A DNA stretch of 52,753 nucleotides from positions 1 to 52,753 of IMG/VR virus record IMGVR_UViG_3300033153_007861; one strand, 5' to 3'. The position numbers were made by a program, and so were the translations under genes. The notes below the pieces were generated by a model. The model searched no databases. It worked only from the letters and a program-made list of their open reading frames with translations, and was not told the DNA's origin. Below, in pieces: positions 32,766 through 40,384 of the stretch. The DNA comes from a virus. Each line of letters begins with the position of its first letter. Position 1 is the first letter of the stretch.

Positions 32766-33455
32766 TAAAATAGGGTAGCGGGGGAAATTGGTAGGTAAAT
32801 TTGAGGGGGTCGAATAGAAAAGACCCCACCCCTTGCTTAAATAAGTTTATATATATACATAAGTATTTATATACAGTACTAACAATCCCTACTTGACATA
32901 ATGGTTATTATCAGAACCACTTTTTCAACCCCCTAAGGGCGTATTCTGAATTATACCCACCTGTCCCCTCTCCCCCGCCAAAACAAAACAAATAAAAGAT
33001 GCAATCAAAGTTTAATTAATGTAATGAACGAACCCCCTTTACCCCTTAATCCCCCATGCATCCTACTATCCTAATACTTATCCACATAATTACTACTTCC
33101 AAATAACCCCCGCTTATCCCCTCTATATGCACACATTCCAATACTTATCCACATCCTTACTTCCACTTACCCACATCTCCCGATACTTATCCGCATAATA
33201 CACTTATATATATTACTGCACCTATAAATCCCACTATACACAATTAACAAACTCTATATTATCACTTTCGAATATCGAGTATTATAAGCTTCGCAACTAT
33301 TTCGCCTGCATTATCCGTCGTGTCTCGATAATTACGAGTCTCATAAGCCCTATATGCGCATCTTATATTTCGATTTAGAGCACAAAAAAACACTCTCGAA
33401 AGAGTGCTTTAATATGATTAAATAATTATTGTTTTATAGTTTCATCTCTTATATT
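32766..33455 (+). other. Gene-free C-rich region with DnaA boxes, probable replication origin
   Basis: No gene in 690 bp. Two perfect DnaA boxes (TTATCCACA at 33078-33086 and 33145-33153), two near matches (33167-33175, 33187-33195) and a weaker one (33114-33122) lie 20-36 bp apart, three in a longer repeat 'ATACTTATCC(A/G)CAT'. The plus strand is strongly C over G here. The region separates the rightward block from the leftward small-gene block. Also holds a hairpin GGGGTC/GACCCC at about 32806-32828. Confidence 0.65.
33384..33408 (-). terminator. Intrinsic terminator for the small-gene block
   Basis: CACTCT-TTCG-AGAGTG stem followed by seven T on the minus strand, 48 bp after the last small gene. 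Confidence 0.85.
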
Positions 33456-33623
33456 CTAACACTTAATAACTTGATCATACTTGATTATTGATAACTTCTC
33501 GTGCTGTATTGGTACTGTCTCCTGTTTTTTATCTAATACAACTAACAATGCAATCACTGTAAACACTACAAACAATACTATCAATGGTGTTATTATGCCA
33601 GCACTGAATACCTTCTTATTCAT
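33456..33623 (-). CDS. Small membrane protein, last of the small-gene block (55 aa)
   Basis: ATG at 33623 follows a run of ten G (33630-33639) in the ribosome-site position. One strong membrane span ('IITPLIVLFVVFTVIALLVVL'), then a charged tail. A longer frame from upstream overlaps the G-run and is rejected. Confidence 0.6.
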   Translation of the reverse strand: MNKKVFSAGIITPLIVLFVVFTVIALLVVLDKKQETVPIQHEKLSIIKYDQVIKC

Positions 33624-33652
33624 TTGCCACCCCCCCCCCTTTTTATTTACTC

Positions 33653-33865
33653 TCAATCGTTAAAAACTACTTCTTTTCTTAATACATAATCAACAAGCAT
33701 ACCGACCATGAATTCTACATTCCATTTTATTTCTACATGATGATCATGTACTAATACACTACATCTCACCTTTTTATTTTGTTTTTGAAGTGTATCAACA
33801 TACTGCTTTAAATAATATGCATCTTTCATATTGATTATACTTGTCTTTACTAATGCTTCATTCAT
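33653..33865 (-). CDS. Hypothetical small protein (70 aa)
   Basis: Preceded by A8-G5-CTTAAA-ATG. Contains 'YLKQYVDTLQKQNKKVRCSVLVHDHHVEIKWNVEF', alpha-beta. One of about ten short unknown genes with the same ribosome-site layout. Confidence 0.6.
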   Translation of the reverse strand: MNEALVKTSIINMKDAYYLKQYVDTLQKQNKKVRCSVLVHDHHVEIKWNVEFMVGMLVDYVLRKEVVFND

Positions 33866-33866
33866 T

Positions 33867-34154
33867 TTAAGCCCCCTTTTTTTTGCAAGAATCTAAAAAA
33901 CCTATTCTTTTTAGTTGATTTACAATATAATCATCTAAGCTTTCATCTATTATATTTTTATCATAATATTGCGCATTGAATCTAATTATAAAAAATACGC
34001 AGTGTGCTATTTTGCTAAAATATACCTTGTTTATTACTCTTGAAAGATTTATCTTGCAAGGCTTTTTAGTGTGAAGCTCGCAAAGTTCAGAAACAACTTC
34101 CTTTATTGTTAAACCATTTTCTAGCTTGATTGCAATTAGTTCTTTTGTTGTCAT
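33867..34154 (-). CDS. Hypothetical small protein (95 aa)
   Basis: Preceded by A7-GAGG-TTTAAA-ATG. Helical N-terminus ('TTKELIAIKLENGLTIKEVVSELCELHTKK'). No motif; ends 1 bp before the next gene's ATG. Confidence 0.6.
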   Translation of the reverse strand: MTTKELIAIKLENGLTIKEVVSELCELHTKKPCKINLSRVINKVYFSKIAHCVFFIIRFNAQYYDKNIIDESLDDYIVNQLKRIGFLDSCKKKGA

Positions 34155-34169
34155 TTTAAACCTCTTTTT

Positions 34170-34484
34170 TTAAAATAATTGAATACCTGTTTTTATTATT
34201 TCAATAATCTTGCCCGCAATTTCATTCAAAATTGGAATTTTCGACTCATCAACTTGATTATTTTGTATCAAAAATTCCAATTTTTCAAAGTTTGCAAGTT
34301 GTATATCTTGCTTGTTATACTGTTTTTCAAGCTCTTTTAAACCTTTATTTAAAATCATGTCATTATGTTTTGAAATACAATTTCGTACTTCTACTCCAAA
34401 ATCCATCGCTTTTGTTAAATGTCTCGCATGTCTATCTAATAATTTCATTGCTTCGTTCATTTTTATTGCATCCTGTAATTCCAT
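34170..34484 (-). CDS. Hypothetical helical protein (104 aa)
   Basis: Preceded by A6-GGTGG-TTTAAA-ATG. Almost entirely helix-forming, with heptad-like leucines. Function unknown. Confidence 0.6.
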   Translation of the reverse strand: MELQDAIKMNEAMKLLDRHARHLTKAMDFGVEVRNCISKHNDMILNKGLKELEKQYNKQDIQLANFEKLEFLIQNNQVDESKIPILNEIAGKIIEIIKTGIQLF

Positions 34485-34527
34485 TTTAAACCACCTTTTT
34501 TGATTAAAATCATTTTGTACTCATTTT

Positions 34528-34905
34528 TTACTCACACATTAGTTTTTCCATTTTTTCATATGAATCTATTTTAACCCATTTATTTGTGAATTTTATATAC
34601 AAGTAATTGTCATCACATTTCATATGATAATTTATCTTATAGAAAAATAACGTCTTGAACAAGCTTGCTGCATTTAAATTTATAAAATTAGACTCTTCAT
34701 CTACAGACTCATCAATTGTCACATTTTCAAAATTTAGTTTACAATATATGTGCGATTCGTTAATTTCAACAATATATTCTCTATTTTCTATAATATCACT
34801 TTCATTAAACAATTCAATTTTCATTTTAATTTTACTATTTTTAAAATAATGCTCAATAATTTCCTTGATTTCTGTTATTATTATTTCGACACAGATGTCC
34901 TTCAT
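34528..34905 (-). CDS. Hypothetical protein (125 aa)
   Basis: Preceded by A8-GGGG-TTTAAATT-ATG. Mixed alpha/beta and Asn/Ile/Lys-rich; largest gene of the small-gene block. No motif. Confidence 0.6.
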   Translation of the reverse strand: MKDICVEIIITEIKEIIEHYFKNSKIKMKIELFNESDIIENREYIVEINESHIYCKLNFENVTIDESVDEESNFINLNAASLFKTLFFYKINYHMKCDDNYLYIKFTNKWVKIDSYEKMEKLMCE

Positions 34906-34922
34906 AATTTAAACCCCTTTTT

Positions 34923-35180
34923 TTAATTATTTATATATTCATTTACCATTTTTCGCAATTGCTCAAAATCAATAGTATCACTAAATATTATAATATAAAT
35001 ATCTTCTGGTCGAGCAGGTTTTATATTTTTAACTGCAAAAACGGGTTTATTTGCTAATTTCAGATCTAGATTAAACGGATCAATATGTATACGCCCCTTA
35101 CCTACGATCTCATTATCTATTATACTATTATCAATTAACATCATTTTAAACTCACCTCGATTATATACTACTGCTTTCAT
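34923..35180 (-). CDS. Hypothetical small protein (85 aa)
   Basis: Preceded by A6-GGGG-CTTGAA-ATG. Beta-rich with 'VFAVKNIKPARPEDIYIIIFSD'. Function unknown. Confidence 0.6.
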   Translation of the reverse strand: MKAVVYNRGEFKMMLIDNSIIDNEIVGKGRIHIDPFNLDLKLANKPVFAVKNIKPARPEDIYIIIFSDTIDFEQLRKMVNEYINN

Positions 35181-35256
35181 TTCAAGCCCCTTTTTTAATT
35201 TTTAATAATTTATAATTAAAAAACTATTATCGTTAATTTTTGATTATTTTTTCAAA

Positions 35257-35460
35257 TTACCACAAATGCGATTCATTAAACCAAGCATTTTCATTTTCTA
35301 GTTGATATAAGTAAAATTTTTCATCTCTTGATAAAATAACGCATTGTACTTTTCTACTTTCTATATATTCGGCTAATCCGCTAATTTGTCTTAGGTCTTT
35401 AATTTGATTCAAAAATCGCACATTGTCACCAACTTTGAATTTATTTACTAATACCTTCAT
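35257..35460 (-). CDS. Hypothetical small protein (67 aa)
   Basis: Preceded by A7-GGGGG-ATGAC-ATG. Reads 'KFKVGDNVRFLNQIKDLRQISGL', which looks like a small SH3-like barrel start, but this is weak. Confidence 0.6.
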   Translation of the reverse strand: MKVLVNKFKVGDNVRFLNQIKDLRQISGLAEYIESRKVQCVILSRDEKFYLYQLENENAWFNESHLW

Positions 35461-35491
35461 GTCATCCCCCTTTTTTTAATTTAAAATTATT

Positions 35492-35827
35492 TTAATGTGC
35501 ACTAACTAAGAAACTATTATCATTAATTTCAATAAATATTGCTCTGTCTCCTATATAATACCTGATTTCTTGCTTGTCTTCTAAATCACTAACATCATCT
35601 TTAGTTATACCGTGTTCGCTTATATATTCATCATAAGTATACTCGATGTATTCTGCACATAATGAAATTGTATCTAATACTATATCTTGTCCGCTTTCGT
35701 CAGCAGATCGCTCTAAATAATCAAATAAAGCGACTTTTGCATCATAACTAAAATTAGTGTCGTTATATGTATTACTCATTGCATTTACAAACTCATCTTG
35801 ACCTATTCTTTTTATTATTCCCCTCAT
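35492..35827 (-). CDS. Acidic hypothetical protein (111 aa)
   Basis: Preceded by A-rich tract, GGGG-TTTAAA-ATG. Asp/Glu/Tyr-rich. An acidic early phage protein could act against a host nucleic-acid binding protein; nothing in the sequence proves this. Confidence 0.6.
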   Translation of the reverse strand: MRGIIKRIGQDEFVNAMSNTYNDTNFSYDAKVALFDYLERSADESGQDIVLDTISLCAEYIEYTYDEYISEHGITKDDVSDLEDKQEIRYYIGDRAIFIEINDNSFLVSAH

Positions 35828-35845
35828 TTTAAACCCCTTTTCTTT

Positions 35846-36001
35846 TTAATTTACATACCTTTTAATTCTTACATTTTCACTACCAACTAATGACCCGACT
35901 GCTTCACATATCCATTCAATGTCGTCAATATTCCTTTCAGACACATTTAATTTTCTTGTTACTTCTTTGTTTTCATTTAATACTTGTAATTCTATTATCA
36001 T
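35846..36001 (-). CDS. Hypothetical small protein (51 aa)
   Basis: Preceded by A9-GGGGG-TTGAATC-ATG. Unbroken frame of 51 codons, charged with a helical middle ('SERNIDDIEWICEAVG'). Same layout as its neighbours, so taken as a real gene despite its length. Confidence 0.55.
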   Translation of the reverse strand: MIIELQVLNENKEVTRKLNVSERNIDDIEWICEAVGSLVGSENVRIKRYVN

Positions 36002-36030
36002 GATTCAACCCCCTTTTTTTTTATTAATAT

Positions 36031-36237
36031 CTACTTGCAATATGCTCTTTTATATTTCATTTGCGCACATCTGATTTCTCTATAAATTGTATCTTTTAAA
36101 TCTGATAAATCTGAATAATCACTTTTTTTAATCAATATATGCCAGCTTGTCCCGTTCAGTCCTACCCCCCAGCCATTTTTTTCTTTTTGAATATAACACT
36201 TTCCATAATATTGAAATTTTTTTCTCAAATCTATCAT
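36031..36237 (-). CDS. Hypothetical small protein, first of the small-gene block (68 aa)
   Basis: Preceded by A8-GGGGG-CATGTT-ATG and by three tandem promoters. Basic, with 'KFQYYGKCYIQKEKNGWGVGLNGTSWHILIKKSD'. Function unknown; first gene to be made from this block. Confidence 0.6.
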   Translation of the reverse strand: MIDLRKKFQYYGKCYIQKEKNGWGVGLNGTSWHILIKKSDYSDLSDLKDTIYREIRCAQMKYKRAYCK

Positions 36238-36330
36238 AACATGCCCCCTTTTTTTTAGTAAAAAACCAAGATTTGTTTAAAAAAATAGCTTTTTACATTG
36301 ATTGTTTTTTTTCTTGCATCTCATACTTAC

Positions 36331-36359
36331 AATATAACACATTTTTTTCTGTAAGTCAA
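36331..36359 (-). promoter_or_regulatory. Tandem promoter 1 of the small-gene block
   Basis: TTGACT, 17 bp, TATATT. Downstream sequence GTAAGTATGAGATGCAAGA is nearly repeated after promoter 2. Confidence 0.85.
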
Positions 36360-36469
36360 GGAAAAAATAATTTTTTTTCATTTTTCTTACTTGCTACATC
36401 GTATGATTTGCAAGATTGAAACTGTAGCTCGTAACAGTATTTTATATCTCTCTTGCATCTCATACTTAT

Positions 36470-36498
36470 AATATAGTACATCTTACACTATAAGTCAA
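36470..36498 (-). promoter_or_regulatory. Tandem promoter 2 of the small-gene block
   Basis: TTGACT, 17 bp, TATATT, 139 bp upstream of promoter 1, with the same downstream sequence. Confidence 0.85.
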
Positions 36499-36565
36499 GT
36501 AAAAAATAACTTTTTTTTCATTTTTCCAATTTACATTTAAAAGTGTTCTTGTTTCTTACATTTAC

Positions 36566-36594
36566 AAGATAGTATATTTTACAGTGTAAGTCAA
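36566..36594 (-). promoter_or_regulatory. Tandem promoter 3 of the small-gene block
   Basis: TTGACT, 17 bp, TATCTT, 96 bp upstream of promoter 2. All three begin TTGACTTA(C/T)A. Confidence 0.75.
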
Positions 36595-36710
36595 GTAAAA
36601 AATAATTTTTTATGATTTGTCATTATAGCAAATTGCATATAATGAACACATGTATAATACATTTACAGATAAAATGCAAGTATTATTTCAAAAAAACACC
36701 CAATACACCC

Positions 36711-36777
36711 CTCTATATATAGTCTTCTATAGATAGTCTTCTATAGATAGTCTTCTATAGATAATTTCTTATAGATA
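36711..36777 (-). repeat. 14-bp direct repeats with palindromic core, operator- or iteron-like
   Basis: AGTCTTCTATAGAT occurs three times without gap (36721-36762), flanked by degenerate copies. The core TCTATAGA is palindromic. About 120 bp upstream of the outermost tandem promoter. The rest of 36240-36928 is AT-rich with no gene; an ATAGT..ACTAT inverted repeat lies near 36853-36870. Confidence 0.7.
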
Positions 36778-36892
36778 AATTTATATACATACCCTTCTTT
36801 ATAAAGTGTAAATATTTTATAATTGAGATTTTTTCGCTTTTCGTAGTATAGTCAATGTCACTATGGACTTACTTTTTTACGAAAATGAAAAT

Positions 36893-36920
36893 GAAAAACA
36901 CCTTGCGTAAACAATGTGTT
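36893..36920 (-). terminator. Probable terminator after the AntA gene
   Basis: ACACATTG pairs with CAAGGTGT (one mismatch, minus strand), loop of six, then T5. Nine bp beyond the gene. Confidence 0.65.
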
Positions 36921-36928
36921 GAGAAAAA

Positions 36929-37633
36929 TTATTTAATATCAAGAGCGTAAGCCTCGAACCACACTTCCTTATGATAAGAATTTACTGCTCCGTAATTTAC
37001 ATCAGGTACCTTTATTGACAACTCGTAATCTACCTCACTTTGCATATCCCTAACAACCTTAGTAAGTTGTCTCCAATCAAACTTCATTCCATGATATATA
37101 ATCTGCATCTTTTTTACAGTAGCATAATCAAGTGATTTGTCAAGTTCAACCTTAAGCTTCTTGTTTTCTTTAGAGAATTTACTTGCTGTCGCCATCGATG
37201 TAGCTTCTCTCCTACTTCCAATTTCTGCCTTAGTCCTCACTGCTTCATTTCTTTCAAGTAATGCCTGCTCTTTCTTTTCAACTTCATCAGCATAGAGCCT
37301 TAGTGCTTCAGGTAATGATTGTGGTAAACTTGCTTTCAGTTTCTTCTCGCATTCAATGAAATACTTTCTCGCTTGTTTACCTTTATTATTTCTTGCGAGC
37401 ATAGATAATTCTTTAGCCATATCTAAAGAAAGTTGGTATTCTTTTGTCTTCCCACCACTTACTAAATTTTTAGTAAACGATTTATAGTCTTGATTTTCAA
37501 TAAAATCAAAGTCTTTAATTGAGTTATTAATCCAATCGTTAAACCTACTTTTAATTTCCAAAAACAAATACAATTCTCTGCCGTCAACTCTTCTTTCATT
37601 CTCAACCACTTCAATCTTAATTAATTCATTCAT
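36929..37633 (-). CDS. AntA-type antirepressor (234 aa)
   Basis: N-terminal AntA/AntB domain: 'IKIEVVENERRVDGRELYLFLEIKSRFNDWI' then 'EYQLSLDMAKELSMLARNNKGKQARKYFIECEKKL'. The middle is coiled coil, and the C-terminus ends 'YHKEVWFEAYALDIK', a KilAC-like DNA-binding part. ATG at 37633 after AGGTG; an upstream in-frame ATG precedes the site. One of three paralogs in this window. It would counter a repressor, perhaps the XRE protein at 40.1 kb. Confidence 0.85.
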   Translation of the reverse strand: MNELIKIEVVENERRVDGRELYLFLEIKSRFNDWINNSIKDFDFIENQDYKSFTKNLVSGGKTKEYQLSLDMAKELSMLARNNKGKQARKYFIECEKKLKASLPQSLPEALRLYADEVEKKEQALLERNEAVRTKAEIGSRREATSMATASKFSKENKKLKVELDKSLDYATVKKMQIIYHGMKFDWRQLTKVVRDMQSEVDYELSIKVPDVNYGAVNSYHKEVWFEAYALDIK

Positions 37634-37634
37634 C

Positions 37635-37706
37635 TTAAACACACCTTTCATAAGTTAATTGCATAATGCCATCTTTATTTTCAATACCTAAATTCATTAA
37701 TTCCAT
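37635..37706 (-). pseudogene. Remnant of a Rha N-terminus (23 codons)
   Basis: AAGGAGTTTAAA-ATG opens 'MELMNLGIENKDGIMQLTYERCV' and stops one base before the AntA start. The first 13 residues are identical to the Rha-like fragment at 48752. It is the stub of a Rha gene fused to the front of AntA by deletion; it may still work as a coupled leader. Confidence 0.7.
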
Positions 37707-37707
37707 T

Positions 37708-38154
37708 TTAAACTCCTTCATAATAAACCACACAATTCGGTTGTATATCATAAGTCTTTCCATCATATGTTACATTGATAAATTTTCCATAACAATTTCT
37801 CCAAACACGATTAACTTCTACAATTTTACCAATTGGTATTTTTTCATAACGACTATAGTGGACACCTGTTTCACAATAAGCCTCCTTTACAGTATACAAT
37901 AAAGTTCCTTGTGTTACATTGTATGTATCGTCGTTTAAAAACATTAAATTACTATCTTTTTTAACAGATGGTTTCTCAGGTGGTTTCTCAAAAAGAAACG
38001 CATACTCATCTTTTAGAATTGAAACCTTTTTGGATATAGGTTCAGGCACTGACTCTCCTGATTCTACCTTAGTACTTACATCTACTGCATCACCCGTATT
38101 TGTAGCAAGCACTAATATGAGAATTAGTAATACGATTGCAATTAGTACCTCCAT
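37708..38154 (-). CDS. Membrane-anchored hypothetical protein (148 aa)
   Basis: The N-terminus is one hydrophobic span ('VLIAIVLLILILVLATN', residues 3-19), then a Pro/Glu/Lys-rich linker, then a beta-rich C-terminal domain with two Cys ('EAYCETGVHYSRYEKIPIG...NRVWRNCYGKF'). GGGG-TTTAAA-ATG site. Probably exposed outside the inner membrane. Function unknown. Confidence 0.65.
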   Translation of the reverse strand: MEVLIAIVLLILILVLATNTGDAVDVSTKVESGESVPEPISKKVSILKDEYAFLFEKPPEKPSVKKDSNLMFLNDDTYNVTQGTLLYTVKEAYCETGVHYSRYEKIPIGKIVEVNRVWRNCYGKFINVTYDGKTYDIQPNCVVYYEGV

Positions 38155-38155
38155 T

Positions 38156-38701
38156 TTAAACCCCTTTGTGTAATTGTGTATATACTGACAATGCCATGCC
38201 TATTGCATCAGCCTCGTCTTCAGTACTCCACTCAATATTCATACTGTCAAGCTCTGCCTGTGTCATCAATTTATTCTTCTTGCCTTTCCATTCATTAACA
38301 CTAATCATATCTACATACAATCCTAATTTGGTGAATAATGTAAAATAAAACATACTCGCATAGTTAACACTTGTAAATGCCCATGCACTCCTGTGAGCCC
38401 TACAGTTCTTCTTATTAGCAAAACCCTCTATCAATACCACCACTGAATTTTCTTCGTGATAATCCAGTATTAGCTCCATTAAATTAGAGAACCTAATGTC
38501 ATCTTGTACTAATTCCCTAAACCTATTTAATACAGGTATTGTCTTCTTTTTCCGAATACTTTGCATTTTAAAAAAACCACTCTCAATTACATTACCTGTA
38601 GTTAAGTCAAATATACACCACCCATTTTTCCTAGTTGAACCATCAATAGTGAGCAGTATGTTTGCCTGCTTAGCCTTATCTATAACTTCCTGTCTAATCA
38701 A
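38156..38701 (-). CDS. RuvC-like Holliday junction resolvase (181 aa)
   Basis: RNase H fold motifs: 'ILLTIDGSTRKNGWCIFD' (first Asp, about 20), 'VVVLIEGFA' (Glu, about 97) and 'STEDEADAIGMALSVY' (final Asp pair). This is the pattern of phage RuvC-like resolvases. TTG start after AGGAGG. Role: cutting branched DNA before packaging or during replication. Confidence 0.85.
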   Translation of the reverse strand: MIRQEVIDKAKQANILLTIDGSTRKNGWCIFDLTTGNVIESGFFKMQSIRKKKTIPVLNRFRELVQDDIRFSNLMELILDYHEENSVVVLIEGFANKKNCRAHRSAWAFTSVNYASMFYFTLFTKLGLYVDMISVNEWKGKKNKLMTQAELDSMNIEWSTEDEADAIGMALSVYTQLHKGV

Positions 38702-38716
38702 CTATACCTCCTGTTT

Positions 38717-38752
38717 TTATCGCAAACTATCTATCGTTATTACTATACTCAT
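38717..38752 (-). CDS. Mini-ORF upstream of the resolvase (11 aa)
   Basis: AAAGGAGATTTAAA-ATG encodes MSIVITIDSLR then stop, 15 bp before the TTG start of the resolvase. A strong site on a very short frame; may couple translation to the resolvase gene. It echoes the 'LLTIDGSTR' start of the resolvase and could be a stub from duplication. Confidence 0.35.
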   Translation of the reverse strand: MSIVITIDSLR

Positions 38753-38764
38753 TTTAAATCTCCT

Positions 38765-39160
38765 TTAAAGTTTCACTTGCTCCGCAGAATACCTTGCTCT
38801 TTCATCACTTAAAGATATATTAAATATTTTCATTATTGACTCTTCTATCTCCAATACTGTATCCTTATTATAAAGCGTGACAACATCGTATACACACAAA
38901 TCGTTATCCCTCATTTGATCAAGTAAACTTTCCTTGTTATCATAAAAGATAGTTTCGCCTGTGTAATTGTTTTTTATATAATAATAAGGTGCATCCAATA
39001 TCTCTATCTTATTATCACCCCAATAAGGACTATCTTCAACACATATTAACGAGTACCTTAATGATAAAAAGTGTGTTTCAGTAACATAGGAATCGTGATC
39101 AACAAATATATACTTATCTTCATGATGTACCCTTATCGCTATTTTCAACCTCTCAAACAT
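38765..39160 (-). CDS. Hypothetical protein (131 aa)
   Basis: Mixed alpha/beta, acidic, Tyr-rich. AAGGAG site. First gene after the terminator at 39177. No motif. Confidence 0.62.
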   Translation of the reverse strand: MFERLKIAIRVHHEDKYIFVDHDSYVTETHFLSLRYSLICVEDSPYWGDNKIEILDAPYYYIKNNYTGETIFYDNKESLLDQMRDNDLCVYDVVTLYNKDTVLEIEESIMKIFNISLSDERARYSAEQVKL

Positions 39161-39176
39161 TATTATCTCCTTATAT

Positions 39177-39204
39177 AAAAATAGAGCAGGCTTTCACCTA
39201 CTCT
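39177..39204 (-). terminator. Intrinsic terminator after the SSB-like gene
   Basis: AGAGTAGG-TGAAAG-CCTGCTCT stem, then T-tract on the minus strand, between the SSB-like gene and the 131-residue gene. Confidence 0.85.
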
Positions 39205-39242
39205 TATTTGTTATTAATATATATCATCCTTTCAGTTTACTA

Positions 39243-39842
39243 TTAAAACGGTACATCACTACTATTGATTGGTGCTTGCACATTTTTAACTCTTTCATCT
39301 ACTGGTTCCAACTTCCTTGCTATTTCAATATCCTTAGCAGGCTTGTTTTTAATAAACTCACTGAATGTTTTATTATCAGAAACTCTATACGACCCCTTAA
39401 GATCATATTTAAACTTATCCTGACCTTGAGTATTAGTATAATCTACCCTTACCAATCCAATATGCACCTGATTATCCTCAGGTATATTTGTTAAACTAAG
39501 AGCTGTATTATACTGTAGTTGAACCATCGTGGTTTCTAAAACCAAATTTCCTTGACTGTCTAAAGGATGTCCAATATTGTTCATCAATGCCGTAAATATA
39601 CCTATTGCAAATTTGACAGCACCATTTTTACCTTTCGTGTACAATTTACTAAATGTCTTTTTACCACTACTGTTTACAAATGTTATACTTACAATATTTG
39701 TCCCGTTTTCATTCTCGCTAAACATAACCTCTTTAACTGTCACATTCTCATTTAACCCTGTTATAAAACCACTACCAATACTTGCATTTGCCGCTTCTTC
39801 TTTAGCAATTGACCCGCTTAACATACCTATATCGAAACTCAT
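39243..39842 (-). CDS. Single-stranded DNA-binding-like protein (199 aa)
   Basis: A beta-rich body is followed by an unstructured tail ending 'NSSDVPF', like the acidic DDIPF tip of SSB proteins that recruits replication partners. Position between replication genes supports this. The OB-fold itself is not obvious by eye, so the family is inferred. AAGGAG site. Confidence 0.72.
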   Translation of the reverse strand: MSFDIGMLSGSIAKEEAANASIGSGFITGLNENVTVKEVMFSENENGTNIVSITFVNSSGKKTFSKLYTKGKNGAVKFAIGIFTALMNNIGHPLDSQGNLVLETTMVQLQYNTALSLTNIPEDNQVHIGLVRVDYTNTQGQDKFKYDLKGSYRVSDNKTFSEFIKNKPAKDIEIARKLEPVDERVKNVQAPINSSDVPF

Positions 39843-39852
39843 TTTTAACTCC

Positions 39853-40134
39853 TTATTTTACTTTTAATTTAGTGTCTATCCTTAATGGATACTTAAACAC
39901 TTGTGACATTTTATACTTCGCTACACTTAATTTCTTTTCCATCGATATATGAAATTGCTTGTGTCGACTAACCTCCCAATGTATCACTTCGTACATCTTT
40001 ATAAACCTATCGTATATCACGAACCTGATAAACTTCCTAGTGATAACCATATCTTCAATATTGCCCTCGTAACTTCTATGTATTGCATCCACCCATTTGT
40101 TTATTTTTAACCATTCCTCTAATCTATAAAGCAT
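39853..40134 (-). CDS. Hypothetical basic protein (93 aa)
   Basis: Arg/Lys-rich with many aromatics ('FIRFVIYDRFIKMYEVIHWEV'). Its ATG overlaps the stop of the XRE gene by one base. Possibly DNA binding by charge. No family. Confidence 0.6.
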   Translation of the reverse strand: MLYRLEEWLKINKWVDAIHRSYEGNIEDMVITRKFIRFVIYDRFIKMYEVIHWEVSRHKQFHISMEKKLSVAKYKMSQVFKYPLRIDTKLKVK

Positions 40135-40376
40135 TATTCCCTACTTACAGCTACATCAATGATTGGGGCATACAATTCGTCTAATGATAAACCATAAAAC
40201 TTAGCTATCTTAGTCCATATTGATATTTGACCCTGCCCTACATCGTGTTTCTCGTACCTCCTAAGAGTTTTAAGTTGAATACCTATCCCACTACTTGCTT
40301 CTTTTTGAGTCAGATCTTCAATATCCCTTAGAATCCTTAACTTATGCCCAATACTTTTGATCGTTTTAATCCTCAT
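40134..40376 (-). CDS. XRE-family HTH regulator (80 aa)
   Basis: 'HKLRILRDIEDLTQKEASSGIGIQLKTLRRYEKHDVGQGQISIWTKIAKFYGLSLDELY' is a Cro/CI-type helix-turn-helix domain of full length with no extra domain. AGGAGG site. A candidate Cro- or repressor-like switch and a candidate target of the AntA proteins. Likely binds palindromic operators near the early promoters. Confidence 0.85.
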   Translation of the reverse strand: MRIKTIKSIGHKLRILRDIEDLTQKEASSGIGIQLKTLRRYEKHDVGQGQISIWTKIAKFYGLSLDELYAPIIDVAVSRE

Positions 40377-40384
40377 TATACCTC

